NCBI RefSeq assembly: GCF_900167435.1
Contig: NZ_FUWS01000002.1
Coordinates: forward strand, 49,924 to 113,923
Origin: Marinactinospora thermotolerans DSM 45154
Lineage (GTDB): Bacteria; Actinomycetota; Actinomycetes; Streptosporangiales; Streptosporangiaceae
Direction of reading: 5' to 3'
Length of the DNA stretch: 64,000 nucleotides
Shown: piece after piece, positions 27,373-36,314 of the stretch
Layout: every line of letters starts with the position of its first letter
How positions within the stretch are numbered: position 1 is the stretch's first letter
Notes under the pieces: generated by a model
Database searches by the model: none
The model's input: only the letters and a program-made list of their open reading frames with translations
Told to the model about the DNA's origin: nothing
Made by a program: the position numbers and the translations under genes

Positions 27373-29083
27373 GATCGGGCGCGGCGAGTACGCCGCCCTC
27401 TACGGACCGTCCACCGGCGACCAGATCCGGCTCGGCGACACCGACCTGTGGATCGAGATCGAGCACGACCACTGCTTCGGCGGTGACGAGACCGTCTTCG
27501 GCGGGGGCAAGTCCATCCGCGAGTCGATGCTGCAGAGCACCCGGACCAACGAACAGGGGGCACTGGACCTCGTCATCACCAACGTGGTCGTCCTCGACCA
27601 CTGGGGCATCGTCCGAGCCGACGTCGGCGTGCGCAACGGGCGCATCACCGCCATCGGCAAGGCCGGCAACCCCGACATCGCCGACGGCGTCCACCCCGAC
27701 CTGGTGATCGGCCCCGGCACCGAGGTCCTCGCCGGCGAGGGGCGCATCCTCACCGCCGGCGCCATCGACACCCACGTCCACCTGCTCAACGCCGACATGC
27801 TCTACGAGGGGCTGGCCACCGGCACCACGACGGTCGTCGGCGGCGGCACCGGCCCCGCCGAGGGGAGCAAGGCCACCACGGTCACCCCCGGACCCTGGAA
27901 CCTCGCGCTCGCGCACCGCGCGCTCGACGAGATCCCCGTCAACGCGCTGCTGCTGGGCAAGGGCAACACCGTCGGCGCCGCCGCGCTACGCGAACAGGCC
28001 CTGGCCGGCGCGGCCGGCTACAAGGTCCACGAGGACTGGGGCGCCACCCCGGCGGCCATCGACGCCGCCCTGCGCGCGGCCGAGGAGTTCGGCCTCCAGG
28101 TCGCCCTGCACGCCGACAGCCTCAACGAGGCCGGTTACGTGCAGGACACGATCGCCGCGATCGCCGGCCGGGGCATCCACGTCTTCCACTCCGAGGGCGC
28201 CGGCGGCGGACACGCACCCGACGTGATCGTGCTGGCCGGCGAACCCAACGTGATCCCCGGCTCGACCAACCCGACGCTGCCCTTCACGGTCAACACCGTC
28301 GCCGAGCACCACGACATGCTCATGGTCTGCCACCACCTCAACCCCGACGTCGAGGCCGACGTCCAGTTCGCCGACTCCCGCATCCGCGACACCACCATGG
28401 CGGCCGAGGACATCCTCCAGGACATGGGCGCCATGTCGGTCACCTCCTCCGACGCCCAGGCCATGGGCCGCATCGGCGAGGTGATCTGCCGTACCTGGCA
28501 GGTGGCGCACGTGATGAAGAACCGCCACGGGGTCGACTCGTCCCTGCCGGCCGACAACGAGCGCGCCCGGCGCTACGTCGCCAAGTACACGATCTGCCCG
28601 GCGGTCGCCCACGGCATCGACTCCGAGGTCGGGTCGGTCGAACCGGGCAAGCTCGCCGACCTGGTGCTGTGGGACCGCGCCTTCTTCGGCAGCCGCCCGG
28701 CCGCCGTGGTCAAGTCCGGAGCGGTGGTCTACGCCCCGCAGGGCGACCCCAACGCCACCATCCCCACGGCCCAGCCGATGCTGCTGCGCCGGGGGCTGGC
28801 CGCGGCCACCTCCTCGGCGGCCCACCTCGGGGTCAGCTTCGTCTCCCAGGCGGCCCTCGACGACGGCCTCGCCGAGCGGCTCGGGCTGCGTCGCCGTCTC
28901 GCCGCGGTCCGGCCCACCCGCGAGGTCACCAAGGCCGACCTGCCCAACAACACCGCGCTGCCCAGCATCGAGGTGGATCCGGAGACCTTCCGGGTCACCA
29001 TCGACGGTTACACCGTCGACCCCCAGGGACGCGACCATCCGGTCGCCGAGCTGCCGCTCACCCAGCGCTACAGCCTGTTCTAG
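27365..29083 (+). CDS. ureC: Urease alpha (catalytic) subunit
   Basis: The 572-aa subunit hydrolyses urea to ammonia and carbamate at a dinickel site. Nickel ligands DTHVH (135-139), the lysine that becomes carbamylated (K220 in GYKVHEDWG), and the flap histidine region MVCHHLNP (H323-H324) are all present. The start is GTG 27365, overlapping the end of ureAB, which suggests coupled translation. Length and motifs match active ureases, and the accessory genes follow at once, so the enzyme is likely functional. Confidence 0.97.
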   Translation: MSEIGRGEYAALYGPSTGDQIRLGDTDLWIEIEHDHCFGGDETVFGGGKSIRESMLQSTRTNEQGALDLVITNVVVLDHWGIVRADVGVRNGRITAIGKAGNPDIADGVHPDLVIGPGTEVLAGEGRILTAGAIDTHVHLLNADMLYEGLATGTTTVVGGGTGPAEGSKATTVTPGPWNLALAHRALDEIPVNALLLGKGNTVGAAALREQALAGAAGYKVHEDWGATPAAIDAALRAAEEFGLQVALHADSLNEAGYVQDTIAAIAGRGIHVFHSEGAGGGHAPDVIVLAGEPNVIPGSTNPTLPFTVNTVAEHHDMLMVCHHLNPDVEADVQFADSRIRDTTMAAEDILQDMGAMSVTSSDAQAMGRIGEVICRTWQVAHVMKNRHGVDSSLPADNERARRYVAKYTICPAVAHGIDSEVGSVEPGKLADLVLWDRAFFGSRPAAVVKSGAVVYAPQGDPNATIPTAQPMLLRRGLAAATSSAAHLGVSFVSQAALDDGLAERLGLRRRLAAVRPTREVTKADLPNNTALPSIEVDPETFRVTIDGYTVDPQGRDHPVAELPLTQRYSLF

Positions 29084-29104
29084 GACATGGGGAGAGGAGA
29101 CGAC

Positions 29105-29797
29105 GTGGGCGAGGGCACGGGGGAACTCGGAGCGCTGCTGCTGGCCGACGCGCGCCTGCCCACCGGGGGGCACGCCCATTCGGCGACCCTGGAGGCGGCC
29201 CTCGCCGCCGGGCTGCCCGGCGAACGGATCCCCGACTACCTGAGCGCCCGGTTGCGGACCGTGGCGCGCACCGAGGCCGCCGCGGCGGTGCTCGCCCTGC
29301 GCGCCGGCCTGGACGAACCGGTCGACTACACCACCGTCCAGGCCGCCCTCGCCGCGCGCACGCCCAGCCACGCCCTGCGTGAGGCGTCGGCCGCGCTCGG
29401 CCGCGGCCTGGCGCGGCTCGCCCGGCGGGTACGCGGCGACCACCCCGCCGTGGTCGGCCTGTCCACGGCGGCCCAGGCCGTCCCCGGCCTCCGGCCGATG
29501 CGCCCCGTCGTGATCGGCGCGCTCGGCGCCGCCTTGGGCATGACCGAGGCCCAGGCGGCGCGGGCGGTGCTCTACGACGACGTGCAGACCGTCACCGCCG
29601 CCGCGCTGAAGCTCCACCCCGGAGATCCGCTGACCACGGCCCAGTGGCTCCTCGACGCCGCTCCCGACATCGAGGCGAGCGTGCGCGCCGCCGTGGCCAC
29701 CGAGGGCCCCGACGACCTTCCGGCTCGCTCGGCACCGCTGATCGACCAGTGGGCCGGCGAGCACACCTACGCGACAAGGAGACTCTTCGTTGCCTGA
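29105..29797 (+). CDS. ureF: Urease accessory protein UreF
   Basis: The 230-aa all-helical chaperone helps load nickel into the urease apoenzyme as part of the UreD-UreF-UreG complex. [18 protein letters not shown] near the N-terminus corresponds to the conserved DSAFPTGGFAHS region of UreF, and [18 protein letters not shown] to the conserved core. I prefer GTG 29105, which has GAGAGGAG upstream. ATG 29087 would add six residues directly after the ureC stop. It overlaps ureG by 8 nt. Confidence 0.88.
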   Translation: MGEGTGELGALLLADARLPTGGHAHSATLEAALAAGLPGERIPDYLSARLRTVARTEAAAAVLALRAGLDEPVDYTTVQAALAARTPSHALREASAALGRGLARLARRVRGDHPAVVGLSTAAQAVPGLRPMRPVVIGALGAALGMTEAQAARAVLYDDVQTVTAAALKLHPGDPLTTAQWLLDAAPDIEASVRAAVATEGPDDLPARSAPLIDQWAGEHTYATRRLFVA

Positions 29798-30521
29798 GAC
29801 CGCATCCCCCGCCACCCGACAGACGCTGCGCCTTGGCGTGGCCGGCCCGGTGGGGACGGGAAAGAGCTCGCTCATCGCGACCCTGTGCCGCGAACTGGCC
29901 GGTGAGCTAGCCATGGCCGTCGTCACCAACGACATCTACACCGACGAGGACGCCCGCTTCCTGCGTTCGGCCGGGGTCCTCGACGCCGAGCGCATCCGGG
30001 CCGTCGAGACGGGGGCCTGCCCGCACACCGCCATCCGGGACGACATCACGGCCAACCTCGACGCCGTGGAGGACCTGGAGGAGGAGTTCGCCCCGCTGGA
30101 CCTGGTGCTGGTGGAGAGCGGCGGGGACAACCTCACCGCCACCTTCAGCCCCGCGCTCATCGACGCCCAGATCTTCTGCCTGGACGTCGCCGGAGGTGGG
30201 GACGTCGCCCGCAAGGGAGGGCCGGGTATCGGCCGCGCCGACCTGCTCGTCGTCAACAAGTCCGACCTCGCCCCCCACGTGGGGGTCGACGTCGACCTGA
30301 TGGTCGCCGACGCGGAGAAGGCCCGCGAGGGCCGTCCGGTGCTGGCGCTGTCCCGCCACGACGCTGCCTCGGTGGCGCGACTGTGCGCCTGGGTACGCGA
30401 GATCCTGGCCGCCCACCGCGGGGGTGACCACGTGCCGCAGGACCCGGGTCCGATGGCGCCGCACAGCCACGGCCCGGACGACCACGGGCACGGCCACGGG
30501 CACGCCCTCCACGCCCACTGA
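29790..30521 (+). CDS. ureG: Urease accessory GTPase UreG with C-terminal His-rich tail
   Basis: The 243-aa GTPase delivers nickel to urease. The P-loop GPVGTGKS is at residues 19-26. [15 protein letters not shown], the CPH nickel motif in [27 protein letters not shown] and VNKSDLAP are all present. The last ~28 residues, after the normal end, hold eight histidines in HSH and HGHGHGH spacing, a likely nickel store. In other UreG proteins such stretches usually lie at the N-terminus. The start is TTG 29790 after AAGGAG. Its stop overlaps the ureD start (TGATG). Confidence 0.95.
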   Translation: MPETASPATRQTLRLGVAGPVGTGKSSLIATLCRELAGELAMAVVTNDIYTDEDARFLRSAGVLDAERIRAVETGACPHTAIRDDITANLDAVEDLEEEFAPLDLVLVESGGDNLTATFSPALIDAQIFCLDVAGGGDVARKGGPGIGRADLLVVNKSDLAPHVGVDVDLMVADAEKAREGRPVLALSRHDAASVARLCAWVREILAAHRGGDHVPQDPGPMAPHSHGPDDHGHGHGHALHAH

Positions 30522-31312
30522 TGGGAGCGCTGACAGCGCCGTGTCCGGAGGTCCTGGTGTCCCTCGGCGCCGAGCCCTCCGGAGGGGGGCTCGCGCCGTC
30601 CCGGCCCACGACGATCGAGGTGGCCCGGTTCGGCGGCCGGACGCTCCCGGTCGCGTTGGAGGCCGGGACCTTCCTCCTGCCCCGGGTCATGCGTCGTCCC
30701 GGGCCCGCGCTGCGCGTCGCGCTCGCGGCGATCCGCGCCTCGCTGTGCGCCGGCGACGACCTGCGGCTGCGCGTCCACGTCGGGCCCGGCGCGCACCTGG
30801 AACTGGTCGATCCCAACGGGACGGTCGCCTACAACGCGCGCGGCGGCCGGGCCGCCTGGAGGGCCGAGGTGACCCTGGCCGAGGGGGCGCGGATGTCCTG
30901 GAGGGAGCCGTCCTTCATCGTCTCCGACGGCGCGGACGTGCTGCGCGAGATCGACGTGCGCCTGGCGCCGGGGGCCGAGCTGCTGTGGCACGAGACGCTG
31001 GTACTCGGCCGGTCGGGGGAGCGCGGGGGCGCGCTGCGCTCCCTCACCCATGTGCGGGGGGAGGGGGCCGACCTCCTCGTCGAGGAGCTCGACCTGCGTG
31101 ACCCCCGACTGCGCGAACTGCCGGGGATGCTCGGCGGCGCGCGGGTCCTCGGCCAGGTCGGACTGTTCGGGCGCACCCCCGAGGGGCCCCATGGCCCCGG
31201 ACGGATGGACCTGGCCGGTCCCGGGGCGATCACCCGTGCCCTCGCCCGGCAGACCTACCTGGTGGACGAGGCGCTCACGCCGGTCTGGCACGCCTGGGGC
31301 GGCCACGCCTGA
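30521..31312 (+). CDS. ureD: Urease accessory protein UreD
   Basis: The 263-aa protein is the UreD/UreH scaffold that binds apo-urease with UreF and UreG. GPGAHLELVDPNGTVAYNARGG and FLLPRVMRRPGPALR match conserved UreD parts, and AELLWHETLVLGRSGE and LLVEELDLRDP follow in the usual order. The ATG overlaps the ureG stop, so it is the last gene of one tightly coupled operon. A bidirectional hairpin overlaps its stop codon. Confidence 0.9.
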   Translation: MGALTAPCPEVLVSLGAEPSGGGLAPSRPTTIEVARFGGRTLPVALEAGTFLLPRVMRRPGPALRVALAAIRASLCAGDDLRLRVHVGPGAHLELVDPNGTVAYNARGGRAAWRAEVTLAEGARMSWREPSFIVSDGADVLREIDVRLAPGAELLWHETLVLGRSGERGGALRSLTHVRGEGADLLVEELDLRDPRLRELPGMLGGARVLGQVGLFGRTPEGPHGPGRMDLAGPGAITRALARQTYLVDEALTPVWHAWGGHA

Positions 31313-31341
31313 GCCGGCCGCCCGGCGACGCCGGCTCAGGC
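31307..31341. terminator. Bidirectional terminator between ureD and menA
   Basis: A perfect 11-bp stem (31307-31317 with 31331-31341) covers the stop codons of both convergent genes. Confidence 0.75.
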
Positions 31342-32205
31342 CAGGGCCAGCCCCACGGTGTACAAGACGCCGAAGGCGAGCTGGGCCCGGCCGGTCTCGC
31401 CCAGGCCGAGGACGAGATCGCGTCCCTGCTGCCCGGACAGGACACGGCGGCAGGGCGCGATCACCAACGGCGCCGCCAGCAACACCAACGCCGCCCACGG
31501 CGCGGCCACGGCCGTGACGAGGGCGAGGACGAAGGCGCCCACCACGCAGGCCAGGTACAACCGCCGGGTACCGGCGTCGCCGAGCACCACGGCCAGGGTG
31601 CGCTTACCCGTCGCGGTGTCGGTGGGGATGTCCCGCAGGTTGTTGATGACCAGCACCGAGCACGACAACAGCCCGATGGGCACCGAGGCCACCCAGCCCT
31701 GCCAGGGGACCGAGCCGACCTGGACGAACACCGTTCCCACCACGGCCACCAGGCCGAAGAAGACGAACACCGAGACCTCGCCGAGCGCCCGGTAGCCGTA
31801 GGGGGTGCGCCCGCCGGTGTAGAACCAGGCCGCGACGATCGCGGCGGCGCCCACCAGCAGGAGCCACCAGGACGAGGTGGCGACGAGGACCAGACCGGTG
31901 ACCGCGGCGACCGCGAAACAGGCCCAGGCGGCGGTGAAGACCCGTCTAGGGGCGGCGAGCCCGGTCGCGGTCAACCGGACCGGCCCCACCCGGTCGGTGT
32001 CGGTCCCCCGGATCCCGTCGCTGTAGTCGTTGGCGTAGTTCACCCCGATCTGCAGGGCGAGGGCGACGACCATGGCCAGCGCGGCCTTCCACCACACCGC
32101 CGCGCCGGACCCCAGCGCGACGCCGGTGCCCACCGCCACGGGGACGATCGAATTGGGCAACGTCCGCGGGCGCGCGCCCGCAACCCACTCGCTGACGGTG
32201 GCCAC
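31336..32205 (-). CDS. menA: 1,4-dihydroxy-2-naphthoate polyprenyltransferase
   Basis: The 289-aa UbiA-family membrane enzyme attaches the prenyl chain in menaquinone synthesis. The first Asp-rich motif is NDYSD (59-63) followed by GIRGTD, and the second is INNLRDIPTD, both needed for Mg-diphosphate binding. About eight or nine helices are visible. The N-terminus VAGARPRTLPNSIVPV is typical of MenA. The start is GTG 32205. No other men gene is nearby. Confidence 0.92.
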   Translation of the reverse strand: MATVSEWVAGARPRTLPNSIVPVAVGTGVALGSGAAVWWKAALAMVVALALQIGVNYANDYSDGIRGTDTDRVGPVRLTATGLAAPRRVFTAAWACFAVAAVTGLVLVATSSWWLLLVGAAAIVAAWFYTGGRTPYGYRALGEVSVFVFFGLVAVVGTVFVQVGSVPWQGWVASVPIGLLSCSVLVINNLRDIPTDTATGKRTLAVVLGDAGTRRLYLACVVGAFVLALVTAVAAPWAALVLLAAPLVIAPCRRVLSGQQGRDLVLGLGETGRAQLAFGVLYTVGLALA

Positions 32206-32311
32206 GCAGGAGACCTTCTTTCACCTCGCCGGCCGGCGCGATCGCATCACGGCGCCTGGTCCGTTTCCTCACGTTCGTCACAACCGTATCCCCGCTCGGA
32301 AGGCAACCAGG

Positions 32312-32854
32312 TCAGCCTCCGATGGCGGCCCGCAACCTGATCATCGGCACGGCGGCGCCCAGGTCCAGCTCGCGGCGCGCGCCATCGGGACGCCACCCCG
32401 CGGCCTCGGCGAAGGAACGCAGCGGGTCCCCTTCCCGCAGCACCCACAGGTGGACCACGCCGAAACCGTCGTCCAGCAGGTAGTCCACCGCGGCGTTGAG
32501 CATCCTGCTGCCGTGCCCGCGTCCGATCAGGCGCGGATGGACGTGCAGCGCGTAGAGTTCGGCGTCGGTGCGGGGCCACAGGTCGGGGTCGCCGGCCGGC
32601 CCGAAGGCCGTGAACCCGGCCACCCTCCCCTCGTCCGTCGCCACCAGGAGACGGTGGCGCGGTGTCGGCGGGTGCTCGACCGCCTCGCGCCAGCGCTCCC
32701 GGAAGCGTCCACCCGCCTCCTCCCCGGTCATCTCGCTCAGCACGGCCGGGGGAAACGCCTCACGGTAGGCGTCGCGCCACGACGCCACCTGCGCTTCCAC
32801 GATCTCGTCGATGTCCTCGCTCCGGGCGGAGCGCACAAAACGCTGTGTCGTCAC
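32312..32854 (-). CDS. GNAT family N-acetyltransferase
   Basis: The 180-aa protein has the GNAT acetyl-CoA fold. VAGFTAFG is strand 4, AELYALHVHPRLIGRGHGSRMLNAAV contains the RGxGxG pyrophosphate loop (GRGHGS), and HLWVLREGDPLRSFAEAAGW is the usual end of the domain. The N-terminal AQVASWRDAYREAFP resembles members acting on small molecules or protein N-termini. I chose GTG 32854 with GAGGGCG upstream. The open frame to 32929 has no ribosome site. Substrate unknown. Confidence 0.85.
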   Translation of the reverse strand: MTTQRFVRSARSEDIDEIVEAQVASWRDAYREAFPPAVLSEMTGEEAGGRFRERWREAVEHPPTPRHRLLVATDEGRVAGFTAFGPAGDPDLWPRTDAELYALHVHPRLIGRGHGSRMLNAAVDYLLDDGFGVVHLWVLREGDPLRSFAEAAGWRPDGARRELDLGAAVPMIRLRAAIGG

Positions 32855-33075
32855 GGGGACGCCCTCATCCGTTGTCCGGTGGCCGGTGGGTCGGCACGCA
32901 TCGTCCCAGGTATCCCCGTCCCCCGCCACATCACGGCGTGCCCGTCCCGGGAGCGCCGGGGCGGGCCGTCCCGAACCACCCGCCCCTGAAACGGGTCGGG
33001 TCTTCCCCGGACTTTTCCCCCATCCTCGGGAGGGGGCGTAGGACGGGGACGCGCGGGCATGGCAGCATCGTGGGA

Positions 33076-33453
33076 GTGAGCGTCATCATTCGGATCATCG
33101 TCAACGCGATCGCGCTGTGGGCCGCGGTCCTCCTCGTCGACGGCGTCGATATCGAGACCACCACCACGGCCGGCGCGATCGGCGTCTACCTCGTGGTCGG
33201 CGTGATCTTCGGTCTGGTCAACGCCGTGATCAAACCCATCGTCAAGACCGTCGGGTGTGCCTTCTACGTCCTCACGCTGGGCCTGATCGCCCTGGTCGTC
33301 AACGCCCTGCTGCTCCTGTTGACGGCATGGATCGCGGGCCTGCTCGGGGTTCCCTTCACCGTCAGCGGGTTCTGGCCGGCCTTCTTCGGCGCCATCATCA
33401 TCGCCGTCGTCAGCTGGCTGCTGAGCCTCTTCGTGGGCGGCCGCGACGACTGA
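33076..33453 (+). CDS. Small membrane protein of the DUF4-TM 'phage holin family' type
   Basis: The ~125-aa product has four transmembrane helices: IIRIIVNAIALWAAVLLV, YLVVGVIFGLVNAVI, LGLIALVVNALLLLL and GAIIIAVVSWLLSLF. The NAVIKPIVK motif after helix 2 is typical of PF04020. Despite the database name these are chromosomal proteins of unknown role and do not signal a prophage. The start is uncertain between GTG 33070 and GTG 33076, and neither has a good ribosome site. Next is dapA, 88 nt downstream. Confidence 0.8.
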   Translation: MSVIIRIIVNAIALWAAVLLVDGVDIETTTTAGAIGVYLVVGVIFGLVNAVIKPIVKTVGCAFYVLTLGLIALVVNALLLLLTAWIAGLLGVPFTVSGFWPAFFGAIIIAVVSWLLSLFVGGRDD

Positions 33454-33528
33454 CCCGCGCGTCAGGGCGGACGACGCCCGGGCCGCCCCTGACCGGGGCG
33501 CTTGGCGTCGTTCGCCCGCTATTCGCGG

Positions 33529-33534
33529 TACCGT
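33529..33534 (+). promoter_or_regulatory. -10 element TACCGT for leaderless dapA
   Basis: TACCGT fits TANNNT and lies 7 nt before the dapA ATG. No Shine-Dalgarno sequence is seen. Confidence 0.55.
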
Positions 33535-33541
33535 TTGCTGC

Positions 33542-34519
33542 ATGGTAGGCAGCACTACGCCGAACGCGCCCTTCGGTCAGATGGTGACCGCGATGGTCAC
33601 GCCCATGCACGAGAACGGCGACGTCGACTACGACGGCGCCGCGCGTCTCGCCACGTACCTGGTCGATGAGCAGCGCAACGACGGCCTCGTCGTCAGCGGT
33701 ACCACCGGGGAGTCCCCGACCACGACCGACGACGAGAAAGACCGGCTGCTGCGTGCCGTGCTCGAAGCGGTCGGCGACCGCGCCACCGTCATCGCCGGTG
33801 TCGGCACCAACGACACCCGGCACAGCATCGAACTCGCCAAGGCGGCCGAGCGCGCCGGCGCGCACGGTCTGCTGACAGTCACCCCCTATTACAACAAGCC
33901 GCCCCAGGAGGGGCTGCTGCGCCACTTCACCGCGATCGCCGACTCCACCGGTCTGCCGGTCATGCTCTACGACATCCCCGGACGCACCGGGGTGCCGATC
34001 GCCTCGGAGACGCTGGTCCGACTGGCCGAACATCCGCGCATCCTCGCCAACAAGGACGCCAAGGACGATCTCGGCGCCAGCTCCTGGGTGATGGAACGCA
34101 CCGGATTGGCCTATTACTCGGGCAGCGACATGCTCAACCTGCCGATGCTGTCGATCGGCGCGGTCGGTTTCGTCAGCGTCGTCGGCCACATCGTGGGTAA
34201 CGATCTCCACGAGATGATCGACGCCTACCACTCCGGTGACGTCTCCCGGGCGCTGGCGATCCACCGCCGGCTCACGCCCGTCTACACGGGCATCTTCCGC
34301 ACCCAGGGAGTCATCACCACCAAGGCGGTGCTCAACATGTTCGGCCTGCCAGGAGGGGCGGTGCGCACGCCGCTCGCCGACGCCTCGCCCGAGCTCCAGA
34401 CGCTTCTGCGTGAGGACCTCGCGGCGGCGGGGGTCAAGGGGCCGATCGGTCTCGCGCCGCACCAGGCCGTGCCGGCGAGCGCGGTGGGAGTGGAACGGTT
34501 GACGGAAGGATCCGCATGA
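33542..34519 (+). CDS. dapA: 4-hydroxy-tetrahydrodipicolinate synthase
   Basis: The 325-aa class I aldolase condenses pyruvate with aspartate semialdehyde, the first step toward lysine and diaminopimelate. The Schiff-base Lys171 is in ILANKDAKDDL. VSGTTGESPTTTDDEK is the pyruvate-binding GTTGE motif, and TVTPYYNKPPQEG carries the proton-relay Tyr. The ATG at 33542 has a leaderless promoter. The stop overlaps the rnj start (ATGA), giving the conserved dapA-rnj pair. Confidence 0.96.
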   Translation: MVGSTTPNAPFGQMVTAMVTPMHENGDVDYDGAARLATYLVDEQRNDGLVVSGTTGESPTTTDDEKDRLLRAVLEAVGDRATVIAGVGTNDTRHSIELAKAAERAGAHGLLTVTPYYNKPPQEGLLRHFTAIADSTGLPVMLYDIPGRTGVPIASETLVRLAEHPRILANKDAKDDLGASSWVMERTGLAYYSGSDMLNLPMLSIGAVGFVSVVGHIVGNDLHEMIDAYHSGDVSRALAIHRRLTPVYTGIFRTQGVITTKAVLNMFGLPGGAVRTPLADASPELQTLLREDLAAAGVKGPIGLAPHQAVPASAVGVERLTEGSA

Positions 34520-36201
34520 GTCACCCGCATCCCGAACTGGGCCCGCCGCCGCCGCTGCCCGACCGCACGCTGAGGATCGTCCCCCTCGGCGGGTTGGGCG
34601 AGATCGGCCGCAACATGACGGTGTTCGAGTACGGCGGCAAGCTGCTGATCGTCGACTGCGGCGTGCTCTTCCCCGAGGAGGAGCAGCCCGGCATCGATCT
34701 CATCCTGCCGGACTTCGACTACATCCGCGACCGTCTCGACGACGTCGAGGCGCTGGTCCTCACCCACGGCCACGAGGACCACATCGGCGCGGTGCCCTTC
34801 CTGCTGCGGGAACGCCCCGACATCCCGTTGGTGGGGTCGCGGCTGACCCTGGCGCTGCTGTCGGCCAAGCTCGGTGAGCACCGCATCAAGCCGGAGCTGG
34901 TCCAGGTCAGCGAGGGGGAGCGGCGCTCCTTCGGGCAGTTCGACTGCGAGTTCTTCTCGGTCAACCACTCGATCCCCGACGCGCTGGCGGTCGGGATCCG
35001 CACGCCGGGCGGCTCCCTGCTGCACACCGGCGACTTCAAGATGGACCAGCTCCCGCTGGACGGCCGTCTCACCGACCTCGCCGGCTTCGCGCGTTTCGGC
35101 GCCGAGGGGGTCGACCTGCTGCTGTCGGACTCCACCAACGCCGAGGTGCCGGGGTTCGTCACGAGCGAGCGCGACATCGCCGGCGTCATCGACAACGTCT
35201 TCGCCAAGGCCGACAAGCGCATCATCGTCGCCTGCTTCGCCTCCCACATCCACCGGGTGCAGCAGGTGCTGGACGCGGCGCACGCGCACGGCCGCAAGGT
35301 CGCCTTCGTCGGCCGCTCGATGGTCCGCAACATGAACATCGCGCGCGACCTCGGCTACCTCTCCGTCCCGGGGGGCCTGCTCGTCGACGTCAAGGAGCTC
35401 GACGACCTGCCGCCGAACGAGGCGGTGCTCGTCTCCACCGGCTCCCAGGGGGAGCCGATGTCGGCGCTGACCCGGATGGCCAACCGCGATCACCAGATCC
35501 GCATCGAGAAGGACGACACGGTCGTGCTCGCCTCCTCGCTCATCCCGGGCAACGAGAACTCCGTCAACCGGGTCATCAACGGCCTGACCCGCTGGGGGGC
35601 CAAGGTCGTGCACAAGGGCAACGCGCTCGTGCACGTCTCGGGGCACTCCTCGGCCGGCGAGCTGCTCTACGTGCTCAACATGGTCCGTCCGCGCAACTTC
35701 ATGCCGGTGCACGGCGAGTGGCGGCACCTGCGCGCCCACGCGCAGCTGGCGATGCTCACCGGCGTGCCCGAGAAGCAGGTGGTCATCGCCGAGGACGGCG
35801 TGGTCGTCGACCTGCACAAGGGGCGCGCCCGTATCGTCGGGGCGGTCCCGGCGGGCTACGTCTACGTGGACGGCACGTCGGTCGGCGACGTCACCGAGTC
35901 GGCGCTGAAGGACCGGCGCATCCTCGGTGAGGAGGGGTTCATCTCGGTGATCGTCGCCGTGGACTCCCAGTCGGGCAAGATCATCGGCGAGCCCGAGATC
36001 CACACCCGCGGTTCGGGGATCGACGTCGACGCCTATGACGAGGTCATCCCCAAGATCCAGGACGCGCTCGAACAGGCGGCCGCGGACGGCATCACCGATC
36101 CGGCGCAACTGCGCCAGCTGGTGCGCAGGGGCATCGGCCGTTGGGTCAACGAGACCTACCGTCGTCGCCCGATGATCGTCCCGGTCGTCGTCGAGATCTG
36201 A
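34516..36201 (+). CDS. rnj: Ribonuclease J
   Basis: The 561-aa metallo-beta-lactamase/beta-CASP nuclease has both endo- and 5'-3' exonuclease activity in mRNA decay and rRNA maturation. The zinc motif HGHEDH is at 84-89. FSVNHSIPDALA, LHTGDFKMD and SDSTNAEVPG follow, then the beta-CASP elements FASHIHRVQQ, STGSQGEP and HVSGHSSAGEL. A C-terminal domain completes it. Translation is coupled to dapA by a 4-nt overlap. A hairpin follows the stop. Confidence 0.96.
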   Translation: MSHPHPELGPPPPLPDRTLRIVPLGGLGEIGRNMTVFEYGGKLLIVDCGVLFPEEEQPGIDLILPDFDYIRDRLDDVEALVLTHGHEDHIGAVPFLLRERPDIPLVGSRLTLALLSAKLGEHRIKPELVQVSEGERRSFGQFDCEFFSVNHSIPDALAVGIRTPGGSLLHTGDFKMDQLPLDGRLTDLAGFARFGAEGVDLLLSDSTNAEVPGFVTSERDIAGVIDNVFAKADKRIIVACFASHIHRVQQVLDAAHAHGRKVAFVGRSMVRNMNIARDLGYLSVPGGLLVDVKELDDLPPNEAVLVSTGSQGEPMSALTRMANRDHQIRIEKDDTVVLASSLIPGNENSVNRVINGLTRWGAKVVHKGNALVHVSGHSSAGELLYVLNMVRPRNFMPVHGEWRHLRAHAQLAMLTGVPEKQVVIAEDGVVVDLHKGRARIVGAVPAGYVYVDGTSVGDVTESALKDRRILGEEGFISVIVAVDSQSGKIIGEPEIHTRGSGIDVDAYDEVIPKIQDALEQAAADGITDPAQLRQLVRRGIGRWVNETYRRRPMIVPVVVEI

Positions 36202-36211
36202 CCGACCACCT

Positions 36212-36242
36212 CCGCCGGCCACGTCCCGGGACGGGCCGGCGG
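36212..36242 (+). terminator. Hairpin after rnj
   Basis: Outer arms CCGCCGGCC (36212-36220) and GGCCGGCGG (36234-36242) pair, with an inner GTCCC/GGGAC pairing. Confidence 0.65.
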
Positions 36243-36301
36243 TCGTCTCCGAGGGCCCGACACCCCGTCGGCGGAGCGTGAAGCGGCCGGGTCTTCCTTA
36301 G

Positions 36302-36307
36302 TAGGCT
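36302..36307 (+). promoter_or_regulatory. -10 element TAGGCT for leaderless ftsK
   Basis: TAGGCT fits TANNNT and ends 7 nt before the ftsK ATG, with no ribosome site. Confidence 0.6.
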
Positions 36308-36314
36308 GCGCAGC

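Noticed and set aside
27986-29935. 649-aa open frame antisense to ureC and ureF
   Set aside because: Shadow of the urease genes.
33076-33453. 'Phage holin family' protein as a prophage remnant
   Set aside because: The name is a database label for a widespread chromosomal family; no phage genes or att sites are nearby.
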